DNA of 64,000 nt from an uncultured Alphaproteobacteria bacterium (GTDB lineage Bacteria > Pseudomonadota > Alphaproteobacteria > CAAHEQ01 > UBA3637): contig CALXUB010000009.1 of assembly GCA_944391565.1 (NCBI GenBank), forward strand, positions 1-64,000, read 5' to 3'. Within the stretch, counting starts at the first letter, position 1, and the number at the start of each line of letters is the position of its first letter. The position numbers and the translations under genes were made by a program. Of the stretch, positions 40,597 to 49,662 are shown one piece after another. Below the pieces are notes generated by a model. It was given only the letters and a program-made list of their open reading frames with translations, had not been told where the DNA came from and did no database searches.

Positions 40597-43113
40597 ATGG
40601 CGGACTACAATCATCAAGCGATTGAAAAAAAATGGCAGAAATATTGGGAAGACAATAAAACATTCAAGGCTGAAATCGATAAAAACAAACCAAAATATTA
40701 TGTGTTGGATATGTTCCCGTATCCGTCAGGAGACGGATTGCATGTCGGCCATGTGGAAGGTTATACGGCTTCCGATATTATTGCTCGCTACAAACGAATG
40801 CAAGGATTTAACGTGCTGCATCCCATGGGCTATGACAGTTTCGGTCTGCCGGCAGAACGATATGCCGAACGTAAAGGCATTCATCCGAGTGAAGTGACAC
40901 ATAAAAACTGTGATTATTTTACGCAGCAGATGAAAGGTGTCGGATTTTCCTATGATTGGGACAGACTGATTAAAACATCGGATCCGTCTTATTATAAATG
41001 GACACAGTGGATTTTTAAACTGTTATTTGACAAAGGGTTGGCTTATGAAGTTGAAATTCCTGTGAACTGGTGTCCGAAGTTGGGAACAGTGCTGGCGAAT
41101 GAAGAAGTCAAAGACGGCAAATATGTCGAAACTGGTGATGAAGTCATAAAAAAACCTCTGCGTCAGTGGATGTTGCGCATTACAAAGTATGCTGAACGGT
41201 TGTTGACGGATTTGGATGATTTGGATTGGCCCGAGGGGATTAAAATCATGCAACGGGAATGGATCGGAAAATCGACCGGGGCCGATGTCACTTTTAAGGT
41301 TGACGGGTCGAATGCCGAATTTACGGTTTACACCACTCGTCCGGATACTTTATTCGGTGCGACATATTGTGTGCTGGCCCCCGAACATGCTTTGGTGCCG
41401 ATCATTACAACGGACGCCGAACGGGAAAAAGTGACAGCCTATGTTGCTGCGACGGCCAAAAAATCGGCGCAAGATCGACTTGCAGAAGCCAAAGAGAAAA
41501 CAGGTGCTTTTACGGGAGCTTATGCGATCAATCCGGTTGATGGGCGCAAAATCCCGATTTACATTGCCGATTATGTGTTGGGTGATTACGGTTATGGTGC
41601 AATTATGGCTGTGCCGGCGCATGATCAGCGCGATTATGACTTCGCCAAGAAATTTGATTTGCCGATTATTCAAGTTATTGAGGGCGGCGATATTACCCGG
41701 GAAGCTTGGGAAGGAGACGGTGCTTTAATTAACTCCGGCTTTTTGAACGGATTGCATGTTGCCGAATCTAAAAAGAAGATGACTGAATGGTTGGAAGAGC
41801 GGGGTTTAGGTAAAGGCACGGTTAATTACAAACTGCGCGACTGGTTGTTTTCGCGTCAACGGTATTGGGGCGAACCGTTCCCGATTATCCACTGTGCGGA
41901 CGGGACAATCAAGTCTCTGCCGGAAAAAGATTTGCCTGTGCTTTTGCCGCCGATGACGGACTTTAATGCTTCAAAGGATGGAGAACCGCCTTTGTCCAAA
42001 GCTATCGATTGGGTAAATACGGTGGATGAAGAAACAGGCCTGCCGGCCAAACGGGAAACAAATATTATGCCGCAATGGGCCGGATCCAGTTGGTATTTCC
42101 TGCGTTATTGTGACCCCACCAATGATAAGGAAGCTTGGAGCCGTGAAGCCGAACAATATTGGATGCCGGTGGATACCTATATCGGCGGGGCTGAACATGC
42201 TGTTTTACATTTGTTGTATGCGCGTTTTTGGCATAAAGTTTTGTTTGACGCCGGATTGGTTTCTACCAAAGAGCCATTCCAAAAATTATTTAATCAAGGC
42301 ATGATTACGGCTTATTCTTATCGGGATGACAACGGGAAATATTACCATCCCACCGATGTGGAACGCCGTGGTAATGACTATTTTGTCAAGGCAACAGGTG
42401 TTAAAGTCAATACTCAGGTGGAAAAAATGAGTAAGTCTCGGTATAACGTGGCAAACCCTGATGACGTGGTGCGTGATTACGGGGCCGATGCTTTGCGACT
42501 TTATGAGATGTTCATGGGGCCTGTTTCTGCCGAAAAACCATGGACGGATGAGGGCATTAACGGTGCTTCGCGTTTTTTAAAACGTGTTTGGGGCCTGTTT
42601 ATCGATGACGATGACAAACTGGCTCCCCGAATTGTGGCTGAGGACGGAGATGCCGGTTTGGATAAGCTCATTCATAAAACAATCAAAGGCGTGTCCGAAG
42701 ATATGGAAAAGTTGTCGTTTAATACGGCAATTGCCAAAATGATGGAATTGACCAACGCCATTTATAAAACCCAGAAAGTCAATCAATCGGTTATGGAAGC
42801 TTTTGTGCTTTTATTATCTCCGATTGCGCCGCACATGATGGAAGAACTGTGGCAGCGATTGGGCCATACATCAACTCTGGCTTATGAAAAATGGCCGGTT
42901 TATGACGAAGCTATGTTGCAAGAAGATGAAATGGAGATCGTTGTCCAAATAATGGGTAAAAAGCGGGCGACGATTTCGGTTCCGGTGGATGCCGAACAAG
43001 AGGATGTTCTGAAAATTGCTCAGGCTGAACCGCGGCTTTCGGATTATCTGTCAGGCAAACAAATCCTCAAGGTGATTTATGTGCCTAAGCGGCTGTTAAA
43101 TATTGTAGTGTAA
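40597..43113 (+). CDS. leuS: Leucyl-tRNA synthetase
   Basis: 838 residues from ATG 40597 with AAAGGAG at the right distance; upstream in-frame codons are not needed. Class I signature HVGH ([17 protein letters not shown]), editing domain with [12 protein letters not shown], catalytic KMSKS (EKMSKSRYN), and an anticodon-binding and C-terminal domain ending in [15 protein letters not shown]. Charges tRNA-Leu. A terminator follows 6 bases after the stop. Confidence 0.97.
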   Translation: MADYNHQAIEKKWQKYWEDNKTFKAEIDKNKPKYYVLDMFPYPSGDGLHVGHVEGYTASDIIARYKRMQGFNVLHPMGYDSFGLPAERYAERKGIHPSEVTHKNCDYFTQQMKGVGFSYDWDRLIKTSDPSYYKWTQWIFKLLFDKGLAYEVEIPVNWCPKLGTVLANEEVKDGKYVETGDEVIKKPLRQWMLRITKYAERLLTDLDDLDWPEGIKIMQREWIGKSTGADVTFKVDGSNAEFTVYTTRPDTLFGATYCVLAPEHALVPIITTDAEREKVTAYVAATAKKSAQDRLAEAKEKTGAFTGAYAINPVDGRKIPIYIADYVLGDYGYGAIMAVPAHDQRDYDFAKKFDLPIIQVIEGGDITREAWEGDGALINSGFLNGLHVAESKKKMTEWLEERGLGKGTVNYKLRDWLFSRQRYWGEPFPIIHCADGTIKSLPEKDLPVLLPPMTDFNASKDGEPPLSKAIDWVNTVDEETGLPAKRETNIMPQWAGSSWYFLRYCDPTNDKEAWSREAEQYWMPVDTYIGGAEHAVLHLLYARFWHKVLFDAGLVSTKEPFQKLFNQGMITAYSYRDDNGKYYHPTDVERRGNDYFVKATGVKVNTQVEKMSKSRYNVANPDDVVRDYGADALRLYEMFMGPVSAEKPWTDEGINGASRFLKRVWGLFIDDDDKLAPRIVAEDGDAGLDKLIHKTIKGVSEDMEKLSFNTAIAKMMELTNAIYKTQKVNQSVMEAFVLLLSPIAPHMMEELWQRLGHTSTLAYEKWPVYDEAMLQEDEMEIVVQIMGKKRATISVPVDAEQEDVLKIAQAEPRLSDYLSGKQILKVIYVPKRLLNIVV

Positions 43114-43118
43114 TAAAG

Positions 43119-43145
43119 AAAGGGAGCCAAAGCTCCCTTTTTTAA
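43119..43145. terminator. Terminator after leuS
   Basis: AAGGGAGC, loop CAAA, GCTCCCTTTTTT. Separates leuS from the convergent gene group at 43.16-45.1 kb. Confidence 0.85.
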
Positions 43146-43157
43146 AAGAGGGATCTT

Positions 43158-43382
43158 TTAATTCAAATGGTTTTTCATCTTTTCCAAAAAATCGCGTTCT
43201 TTTGAAGTATCTTCGTCCGGGTCGGCATTGGCGATATAAGTTTCCATTGCTTCGATGGCGTCTTTTAGGTTATCAAACGTAGCCAGTAAAAGAGCACGAT
43301 CTTTTAATGCCTCATTTCCCGGCGGAATAAAAGACAAAAGCAGTTTTAACAATTCATTGCTGTTCATATGATTTTCTGACAT
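43158..43382 (-). CDS. Small hypothetical protein
   Basis: 74 residues, acidic and helical (LKDAIEAMETYIANADPDED), with no recognised domain. Its start overlaps the end of the BON lipoprotein gene; an internal ATG at 43367 would shorten the overlap. No clear ribosome site for either, so coupled translation is likely. Last gene of the rsmI-yraN-BON group. Confidence 0.55.
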   Translation of the reverse strand: MSENHMNSNELLKLLLSFIPPGNEALKDRALLLATFDNLKDAIEAMETYIANADPDEDTSKERDFLEKMKNHLN

Positions 43383-43926
43383 GAGAAATAACTTTTTCTA
43401 CTCCTTTTGTACTTTTAATCGCATTCATAACGGCGTCAAACTCTGCTTGATTTTTGGCAATACCCATAACATACAGCACATTGTCATCCACCGTTATCTT
43501 ATAATTGACAGAAGAAACGTCCTGCGTCAAGGCTAATTGTGTTCGAATGGATGCTGCGATAAATGCGTCTTCGGATGTATCAACGATTTGAGAAGGTTTT
43601 TCCATTCGAATATGGTTGTAAACTTTACTGACACCTTCTGTAGCCCAGGCAATTTCCACAACGCGTTCCATATCTTCGACAGTCGGAATAGCTCCGTTTA
43701 ACATGACTTCGCTTTCAAAAACGGTTATTTCGACGTCCAGAACATAAGCAAACTTTTCCATCATCAAATTTTTGCGTAGAGTCAAGTTAATTTGAGTATC
43801 TTTCCAGTCATCGGCCAGTTCTCGTTCATCCATCAGAACAGAGCCGACTTTACTACCCACGTTATAGGTTGTTCCGATGATTTGGCAGCCTGTCAACAGC
43901 AAAAGAAAAGGCAGGAAAAGTTTCAT
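43354..43926 (-). CDS. BON-domain lipoprotein
   Basis: 190 residues from ATG 43926 (AGGGG upstream, overlapping the yraN stop). Signal peptide with lipobox LLTGC. Two BON domains follow: about 50-110 (KNLMMEKFAYVLDVEITVFE, VSKVYNHIRM) and about 120-185 (ASIRTQLALTQDVSSVNYKI, KGVEKVISHVRKS). Related to the DolP/YraP class of outer-membrane-associated proteins, which is also found beside yraN in other proteobacteria. Confidence 0.85.
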   Translation of the reverse strand: MKLFLPFLLLLTGCQIIGTTYNVGSKVGSVLMDERELADDWKDTQINLTLRKNLMMEKFAYVLDVEITVFESEVMLNGAIPTVEDMERVVEIAWATEGVSKVYNHIRMEKPSQIVDTSEDAFIAASIRTQLALTQDVSSVNYKITVDDNVLYVMGIAKNQAEFDAVMNAIKSTKGVEKVISHVRKSYEQQ

Positions 43927-44306
43927 GTCCCCTCCCACAAGACATTTTCAAGGTGGACGGGCGGTTCATTCGGTGCGAACAAGATGACATCAAAACGGCA
44001 GTCAAAGTTTTCAAATTCAGGATGCCAGGATAAAAATACGGCGCCGGCGTTTAACAAGCGCTGCTGCATGCGCGGTGTAATGCAAAAAGCAGCTTCGTCT
44101 AAACTTTGGCGTTTTTTGACTTCCACAAAAACAAGTATATTTTGGCGGTAAACCACCAAATCCAGTTCATTAGCACCGCTTCCCCGCGGCATACGGACAT
44201 TTTGCGCCACCAGTTTATATCCTTTTTTCCGCAACAAGTTTAAAGCCGCTTGTTCGGCCGCATGGCCACTGATATAGGCTGTTTGTCCGCGTGTATGTTT
44301 ATCCAT
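43923..44306 (-). CDS. yraN: YraN/UPF0102 family nuclease-like protein
   Basis: 127 residues from ATG 44306. The endonuclease-like fold is shown by GHAAEQAALNLLRKKGYKLV, NELDLVVYRQNILVFVEVKKR (the E-x-D-L and V-E-V-K motifs). Biochemical role unsettled. Overlaps rsmI by 8 bases and the BON gene by 4 bases; rsmI-yraN-BON is a common gene order. Confidence 0.92.
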   Translation of the reverse strand: MDKHTRGQTAYISGHAAEQAALNLLRKKGYKLVAQNVRMPRGSGANELDLVVYRQNILVFVEVKKRQSLDEAAFCITPRMQQRLLNAGAVFLSWHPEFENFDCRFDVILFAPNEPPVHLENVLWEGT

Positions 44307-45132
44307 TTTTAATCTCAAGCGCTTCTTTATAAATTTTGCGGCGATCTAGTCCGGTTCCGGCAGCTACTTCATCCACGGCATCACGAAGTGTTTTTCCACG
44401 CATGGCCTGCACCAACATGGCATGAATGTCAAAAGAAGCCGGTGCTTTTTCAGCCGGGCGATCTGCTAAAATGACGATTTCTCCTTTGGGTTCGCCGTTT
44501 TGCTCATAGAAGGTAATCAGTTCTGATATAAGACCGATTTTACTTTCTTCAAATCGTTTTGTCAGCTCACGCACGACGGCAGCTTGTCTGTCGCCTAAAA
44601 CAGCCAGCATATCACGCAGTGTATCTAAAACGCGGTGGGGAGATTCATAAAAAATTAACGTTGCCGGCACGGATTTTAATTCTGTAAGTTCTTTTCGCCG
44701 AGCTGTTGTTTTGCTATCCAAAAAGCCCGCAAATAAAAAACGGTCGGAAGGAAGACCGGACAGCTGCAACGCCGGTAAGACGGCATTGGCGCCCGGAATA
44801 GGAACAACGGTTATGCCGGCATTCAGGCAGTCACGCACCAACCTGTATCCCGGGTCGGAAATTAACGGCGTTCCCGCATCGGAAACCAAAACAATGTCGG
44901 CGCCTTGTGACAACTTTTCCAATAAAATCGGGCGCATTTTGTCAGCATTATATTCATGATAAGACAAAAAATCAGCGTGTGTTTCCAACCCTAAAAGCCC
45001 AATCAATTTTTTCGTATTGCGGGTATCTTCGCAAGCAATCAGATTCGCGCTTTGAACAGCCGTTCGAGCTCGATCGGAAAAATCTCCGAGATTGCCGATC
45101 GGCGTTGAGACAAGAAAAAGTGTCGCTGTCAT
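44299..45132 (-). CDS. rsmI: 16S rRNA (C1402-2'-O) methyltransferase RsmI
   Basis: 277 residues. Tetrapyrrole-methylase fold: LFLVSTPIGNLGD, ACEDTRNTKKL, VLVSDAGTPLISDPGYRLV, PIPGANAVLPALQLSGLP, FYESPHRVLDTL. Methylates C1402 together with RsmH. Divergent from lppC over an 82-base interval that should hold both promoters. Confidence 0.97.
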   Translation of the reverse strand: MTATLFLVSTPIGNLGDFSDRARTAVQSANLIACEDTRNTKKLIGLLGLETHADFLSYHEYNADKMRPILLEKLSQGADIVLVSDAGTPLISDPGYRLVRDCLNAGITVVPIPGANAVLPALQLSGLPSDRFLFAGFLDSKTTARRKELTELKSVPATLIFYESPHRVLDTLRDMLAVLGDRQAAVVRELTKRFEESKIGLISELITFYEQNGEPKGEIVILADRPAEKAPASFDIHAMLVQAMRGKTLRDAVDEVAAGTGLDRRKIYKEALEIKNG

Positions 45133-45214
45133 AAAAGAATCCTCTTTTTTATTGAAATTTTCATTATTTTCGATTATATCAAAAGAAGGTTAGAAGAAAA
45201 ACAATTTTAATGCA

Positions 45215-46657
45215 ATGACTGAAAAAAGAACACTTTTTTTCAAACTGGCTTGTCTGGGATGTTTGTTGTTGACGGTCGCATGCACCGGGCGTGATCAATA
45301 TGATCAACCGATATCCGGTGAGTTGCCGGCATCTATTATCCCTTATTATGCAGGTGCCGTCGGTGCACCGCAGTATGAAGATTTGCTGAAATCTTCCAAA
45401 CAAAACGTCAGCGTTCGTGTCGGCATGTTGCTGCCGCTGACCGGCAAATCCAAACGTTTGGGAGAAGAGTTGCGCAATGCCGGCATGCTGGCTCAGTTTG
45501 ACTTGGCAAACGATCAGTTAGTGCTTCAGTTCTATGATACAAAAGGAACACCGGAAGGGGCTCGGGAGGCTTTTGAAAAGGCTAAAGCCGATCATGTTCA
45601 ACTGATTCTAGGACCCGTTTTCGCCGATGAAGTAAAGGCTGTTCGTAAATCTTCGGGGCGCATTCCGATTATTTCTTTTACATCAGACACCGACTCGGTC
45701 GGAGACGGGGTTTATACAATGGCGCTGTTGTTGACGCAACAAACAGAACGCATTATTCGTCATGCTTGTGATCAAAAGAAAACACGATTGGCCATTATGG
45801 CACCGGATAACAAAGCCGGTGACATTGCCATTGAAACAGCACGAAAAACAGCAGCAGCTTGTGGAATGGAAGTGACACGTCTGGCTGTTTATAATCCGAC
45901 TTTTATTAACTTTGAACCATATGTGTTGTCTGTATTGCCTGATTCTTTCGCCGGTAAGAAGAAATATGCCGATGAAAAGAAAAAAGAAAAAAAGACTGAA
46001 AAAGAAAAAAAGACTGAAAAAGAAAAAAATGAAATCCCTGTTGCAGAGCAATTGGATTTTGATGCCTTGTTTATTGCCGATGACGGCAATCGATTAAAAT
46101 CCATTGCTGCTTTGTTCGGACTTTATGACGTCACGCCGCGTGAAGTTATGTTTTTGGGTATGTCAACTTGGTATGAGCCGTCTTTGACAAATGAAGGAGC
46201 TTTATTGGGAGGTCGTTTTTCGGCGCTGCCGTCATCCGGATTTGAAACTTTTTCGGCTAAGTACAAAGAAACATACGGTCGGACGCCTGTTCGATTGGCT
46301 TCGTTGGCTTATGATGCCGTCGCATTGGCGTCAGTATTGCCGCAAACACTCGGTTTGACAGAGGAAAGTCTGACAAATGCCAGAGGGTTTATCGGAACGG
46401 ATGGCCTATTCCGTTTGCGTAAGGACGGTTCTTCCGAACGTCTGTTGGGCGTTTTACAGATTGCCGGAAAAAATAACTTCCGTGTTGTGGAAGAACCAGC
46501 AGCTTCCTTTGAAGAAGAAGCCTTTATGAAAGAGCATATGTCGGATATTCAGATTTTAAATGCCTATCGGGAGCAACAACGACTTGCCAGGGAACGATTG
46601 CGTCAGGAAATGGAAAGGCTTCAAGCAGCATCAGAAACTACACCAGTTCAAGAATAA
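45215..46657 (+). CDS. LppC-family lipoprotein (penicillin-binding protein activator)
   Basis: 480 residues. Signal peptide with lipobox LLTVAC. Periplasmic-binding-protein type I fold: RVGMLLPLTGKSKRLGEELR, LILGPVFADEVKAV, RIPIISFTSD, and later FIGTDGLFRLRKDGSSER. LpoA of gamma-proteobacteria activates PBP1a; alphaproteobacterial homologues are inferred to act similarly. A lysine/glutamate stretch (KKTEKE twice) is encoded by an 18-bp tandem repeat at 45989-46024. Convergent overlap with hemW of 20 bases. Confidence 0.88.
   Translation: MTEKRTLFFKLACLGCLLLTVACTGRDQYDQPISGELPASIIPYYAGAVGAPQYEDLLKSSKQNVSVRVGMLLPLTGKSKRLGEELRNAGMLAQFDLANDQLVLQFYDTKGTPEGAREAFEKAKADHVQLILGPVFADEVKAVRKSSGRIPIISFTSDTDSVGDGVYTMALLLTQQTERIIRHACDQKKTRLAIMAPDNKAGDIAIETARKTAAACGMEVTRLAVYNPTFINFEPYVLSVLPDSFAGKKKYADEKKKEKKTEKEKKTEKEKNEIPVAEQLDFDALFIADDGNRLKSIAALFGLYDVTPREVMFLGMSTWYEPSLTNEGALLGGRFSALPSSGFETFSAKYKETYGRTPVRLASLAYDAVALASVLPQTLGLTEESLTNARGFIGTDGLFRLRKDGSSERLLGVLQIAGKNNFRVVEEPAASFEEEAFMKEHMSDIQILNAYREQQRLARERLRQEMERLQAASETTPVQE
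45989..46024 (+). repeat. 18-bp tandem repeat inside the lppC-like gene
   Basis: Two exact copies of AAAAAGACTGAAAAAGAA, each six codons long, encode a charged linker; copy number could change without a frameshift. Confidence 0.8.
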
Positions 46658-47690
46658 GCTGATTAAGCATGATCAGGCCTTCTCGAGTCGGAAAAATACG
46701 GCCGCCTTCGTGAGTAAGCCAACCTTTTTCAACAGCCTTTTGGATCGCAGATAAAGATAATCCTTGATCTGATATGCCCGTTTTAAGGCGTAATCCCATC
46801 ATTATTTTTTCTTCTTGTCTTTCTTTTGGGGAAAGAAGGGTTGTTATGGTCTCACCTTTCAGCCAGGTAGCTAAATCCCTGGGATTTTCGGTTGCGACCA
46901 ACCCCAGTCGACCATGAGCAGCGGGACCAATCCCGGCATAATCATCTCCTTCCCAATAAAGAAGATTATGTCGACAAGCAAAACCCGGTTTGGCAAAATT
47001 AGAAACTTCATAAAAAGGACAGCCGGCGGCGGCCATAGCATCTAACGTCCATTCATAAAGCGTTCTGGCTGTTTCATCATCCAATGTTTCCATGCCGCGT
47101 CGGAAAAAAGGGGTTTCTTCTTCGATTGTCAGTTGATACAATGATAAATGAGGCGGATGAAAAGAAAGAGCTTCTTTCAGTTCTTTTTGCCATGCTTGCA
47201 AGGTTTGTCCGGGACGGGCGTAAATTAAATCAAAAGAGAAGTTGGAAAAAAGCGTTTTCATTTCTTCGATTCGTCGGTAGGCTGTTTCTAAGCTGTGTCT
47301 TCTTCCCAAAAACTTTAAATCAGCGGCATTCAGGGCCTGAATACCCATTGACAGCCGGTTAACGCCAACCGCCCGTAAAGCCTCCATTTTGGGCTTGTCA
47401 ATAGCATCCGGGTTTGCCTCCAACGAAATTTCCATGTCCGGCGCAACGGGAAAAGTATCTCGAATAACCGTGATCAAGCGGTTAATCAGACGAGCACTCA
47501 TCAATGAAGGAGTACCGCCGCCGAAAAACACGCTTGTCACCGTTTGAACGGGAAGTCGCTTTAAATCTCGAATATAGGCGGCTTCCAAAAGCGATTCGTC
47601 CCATTTGTTCACCGGCATCGAAAAAAAGTCACAATACGGACATTTCGATAAACAAAAGGGCCAATGAATGTAAATTCCGAATTTTTCCAT
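46638..47690 (-). CDS. hemW: HemW-like radical SAM protein (heme chaperone family)
   Basis: 350 residues. Cluster motif CLSKCPYCDF (CxxxCxxC) near residue 13, GGGTPSLM, and a C-terminal HemN domain (LRLKTGISDQGLSL). It lacks the CxxxCxxCxC form of true HemN coproporphyrinogen dehydrogenases: the residue after the third cysteine pair is D-F. HemW binds heme and is thought to deliver it to target proteins. Usual neighbour of rdgB/rsmI genes in proteobacteria. Confidence 0.92.
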   Translation of the reverse strand: MEKFGIYIHWPFCLSKCPYCDFFSMPVNKWDESLLEAAYIRDLKRLPVQTVTSVFFGGGTPSLMSARLINRLITVIRDTFPVAPDMEISLEANPDAIDKPKMEALRAVGVNRLSMGIQALNAADLKFLGRRHSLETAYRRIEEMKTLFSNFSFDLIYARPGQTLQAWQKELKEALSFHPPHLSLYQLTIEEETPFFRRGMETLDDETARTLYEWTLDAMAAAGCPFYEVSNFAKPGFACRHNLLYWEGDDYAGIGPAAHGRLGLVATENPRDLATWLKGETITTLLSPKERQEEKIMMGLRLKTGISDQGLSLSAIQKAVEKGWLTHEGGRIFPTREGLIMLNQLILELV

Positions 47691-47725
47691 TCTTTCAGCC
47701 TAATCAATCTTGATGTAAAAATCAA

Positions 47726-47754
47726 TTGATTTTTTGTCAATTTTTTGCTATAAT
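47726..47754 (+). promoter_or_regulatory. Sigma-70-like promoter of the LRR gene
   Basis: TTGATT (47726-47731), 17-base spacer, perfect TATAAT (47749-47754), 25 bases before the start codon, giving a very short leader carrying AAGGAGG. Confidence 0.6.
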
Positions 47755-47779
47755 TATTTTTTTATCAAGGAGGAACAGC

Positions 47780-48451
47780 ATGACAAATCAATTAAAAATT
47801 CAATACATGAGCAACATGACCCGGGCTGAGCGGGAAGCCCTGTTGAAAAAAGAAAAAGCAGATGATGAAATAAAAGAGTTGCATAAACGTCAAGGATGTC
47901 CTGAAGGTTATGTTTTTCATTTGTCAGCAGAACAATTAAAATATCAACTCAATCAGCTGGCTCACAATGATCCGGACTTGGATAGTTTGAATTGGGCCGG
48001 ACAAAAAGTGGGAGATAAAATGATTTTAAAGCTGGCTTTGTCTTTGAAGGAAAACACCAACTGCACGACCATTGATTTAAAAGATTGTCGGATGACAGCC
48101 GATTCGGCTGCTGTTTTGGCTCAAACACTCTCATCAAAAAGAATCGGACGCTTGACACTTTCGGACAACCCTTTGGGAGACAATGGAATCCAATCTGTCT
48201 TGGATGCAGCGATGAAGCCCGATGTTATGTGGTATAGAATAGAAGCCAAAAATATCGGTGCCACCAAAGCTTCTCTTATTCGAACATCGCATGTCATGCA
48301 TGTTAACCATCATATGTGGGAAGTTCAATTCAAAGAAAATGAGTTTTCTCCGGATGATTGGATGTTGTACGGACAAATTACCGAAAAGTTCCGGTTGCGT
48401 CGTTTGAATGAGATTAAATACTTTCAACACCGTGGGAGCCGCGTTTCATAA
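47780..48451 (+). CDS. Leucine-rich-repeat protein (RNase-inhibitor-like)
   Basis: 223 residues from ATG 47780 (AAGGAGG). No signal peptide; the first 60 residues are charged and helical. Residues about 66-146 hold three repeats of about 27 residues of the ribonuclease-inhibitor LRR type: LDSLNWAGQKVGDKMI, TTIDLKDCRMTADSA, IGRLTLSDNPLGDNG, each with a following helix. The C-terminal 75 residues are unlike LRRs. Short cytosolic LRR proteins of this type in host-associated bacteria are often effectors, but no secretion signal is seen and the role is unknown. Confidence 0.7.
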   Translation: MTNQLKIQYMSNMTRAEREALLKKEKADDEIKELHKRQGCPEGYVFHLSAEQLKYQLNQLAHNDPDLDSLNWAGQKVGDKMILKLALSLKENTNCTTIDLKDCRMTADSAAVLAQTLSSKRIGRLTLSDNPLGDNGIQSVLDAAMKPDVMWYRIEAKNIGATKASLIRTSHVMHVNHHMWEVQFKENEFSPDDWMLYGQITEKFRLRRLNEIKYFQHRGSRVS

Positions 48452-48542
48452 GATTTTGTGCGCCCTTTGAAGAAGAACCTTGACTTTTGCGATAAAGGCT
48501 TTTAGATTGATAAATCTAAGGTTTATAGTTAAGGATAAAAAA

Positions 48543-49094
48543 ATGCAAATAACAATTACTGGAAAACAATTGAATTTGGGCGACAATATGCAGTCCTATG
48601 CTGAGAAAAACTTGGCTGCCGTCGTCGATAAGTATTTTGACGCTGCCATTGATGCGGCTATTGTTTTTTCCCGCGAAGGGGATGCGATTAAGGCCGAAGT
48701 CACCGTTCATCCGGGTTCAGGGGCTTTGTTGAAAGGCTCCGCGAAAGGAGCTGATGCGTATGTGGCCTTTGATCAGGCATGTGATCGCATTGCACGTCAA
48801 CTGCGTCGGTATAAAAACCGCTTGACGGAACACAAAAACATTAAGTTTGAAATGGTTGATGCTGCCGTGATCGAACCCGAGGAAGAGGAAGAAGTCAAAG
48901 GAACGGCTCCCGTAATTGTCGCTGAAATGCAGACAGAACTGCCGATTTGTTCGGTCAGCGGAGCGGTCATGCGTATGGATTTGGCAGATTTGCCGGCCTT
49001 AATGTTCCGTAATTCAGCTCATGGCGGACTGAATATGGTTTATCGTCGTCCGGATGGTAATATCGGTTGGGTTGATCCCAAAAATAAGGGCTGA
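48543..49094 (+). CDS. hpf: Ribosome hibernation promoting factor, long form
   Basis: 183 residues from ATG 48543 (AAGGA). The N-terminal HPF/YfiA domain (about 1-100, ITGKQLNLGDNMQSYAEK, DRIARQLRRYKNRL) is joined by an acidic linker (EPEEEEEVKG) to the C-terminal dimerisation domain (LPALMFRNSAHGGLNMVYRR, GNIGWVDP). The long form pairs 70S ribosomes into 100S dimers. Followed by ptsN after 6 bases, the usual alphaproteobacterial order. Confidence 0.95.
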   Translation: MQITITGKQLNLGDNMQSYAEKNLAAVVDKYFDAAIDAAIVFSREGDAIKAEVTVHPGSGALLKGSAKGADAYVAFDQACDRIARQLRRYKNRLTEHKNIKFEMVDAAVIEPEEEEEVKGTAPVIVAEMQTELPICSVSGAVMRMDLADLPALMFRNSAHGGLNMVYRRPDGNIGWVDPKNKG

Positions 49095-49100
49095 TTTCTC

Positions 49101-49556
49101 ATGAAAATCGTGGATATTTTAAAGCCCAACCTCGTTTTTTTAGATGTGGAAGCGGCTTCGAAAAAACAAGCTCTTGAAGAAGTGGCTGAAGTGTCGGCTC
49201 CTCTGACGGGGTGTGAGCATCAAGCTGTTTTTGATGCTTTGATTGAACGGGAACGTTTGGGAACAACCGGAATTGGCAAGGGAGTTGCTATTCCGCACGC
49301 CAGGCTGCCGGGATTAAAAGACCTCTTTTGTGCGTTCATGCGGACAAAACCGTTGGATTTCGAATCCATTGATGGAAAGCCCGTGGATTTGATTTTCTTC
49401 CTGTTGGTGCCGGAAGAATCCGGAGCAGATCATTTGAAAGCTTTGGCGCGTATTTCCAAACTGTTGCGCAATGAGGATGTTTGCACTCAACTGCGTGCCG
49501 CCAAAACAAAAGAGGAAATATTGAAAATTATTGAAACGGCTGATGCTGACGAATAA
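49101..49556 (+). CDS. ptsN: Nitrogen PTS EIIA protein PtsN
   Basis: 151 residues. The phosphorylated His is in GVAIPHARLPGL, preceded by LIERERLGTTGIGKG. Receives phosphate from NPr in the regulatory PTS and controls potassium, nitrogen and stress functions. Ends with a good terminator. No ptsP, npr or hprK is present in the window. Confidence 0.95.
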   Translation: MKIVDILKPNLVFLDVEAASKKQALEEVAEVSAPLTGCEHQAVFDALIERERLGTTGIGKGVAIPHARLPGLKDLFCAFMRTKPLDFESIDGKPVDLIFFLLVPEESGADHLKALARISKLLRNEDVCTQLRAAKTKEEILKIIETADADE

Positions 49557-49570
49557 GCTGTTTTTTGAAA

Positions 49571-49600
49571 GAATCCCCTCTTTTTGGAGGGGATTTTTTT
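49571..49600 (+). terminator. Terminator after ptsN
   Basis: AATCCCCTC, loop TTTTTG, GAGGGGATT followed by eight T's. Confidence 0.9.
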
Positions 49601-49634
49601 TATCAATGTGAAATGAAATCTTTTTTGGATGATC

Positions 49635-49662
49635 AAAAAGGCTTTTAATATAAAAGCCTTTA
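49635..49662 (-). terminator. Terminator of the Cys-rich gene
   Basis: AAAGGCTTTTA and TAAAAGCCTTT form an almost loop-free hairpin followed by T's on the minus strand. It overlaps the TAA stop of the Cys-rich gene. Confidence 0.75.
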
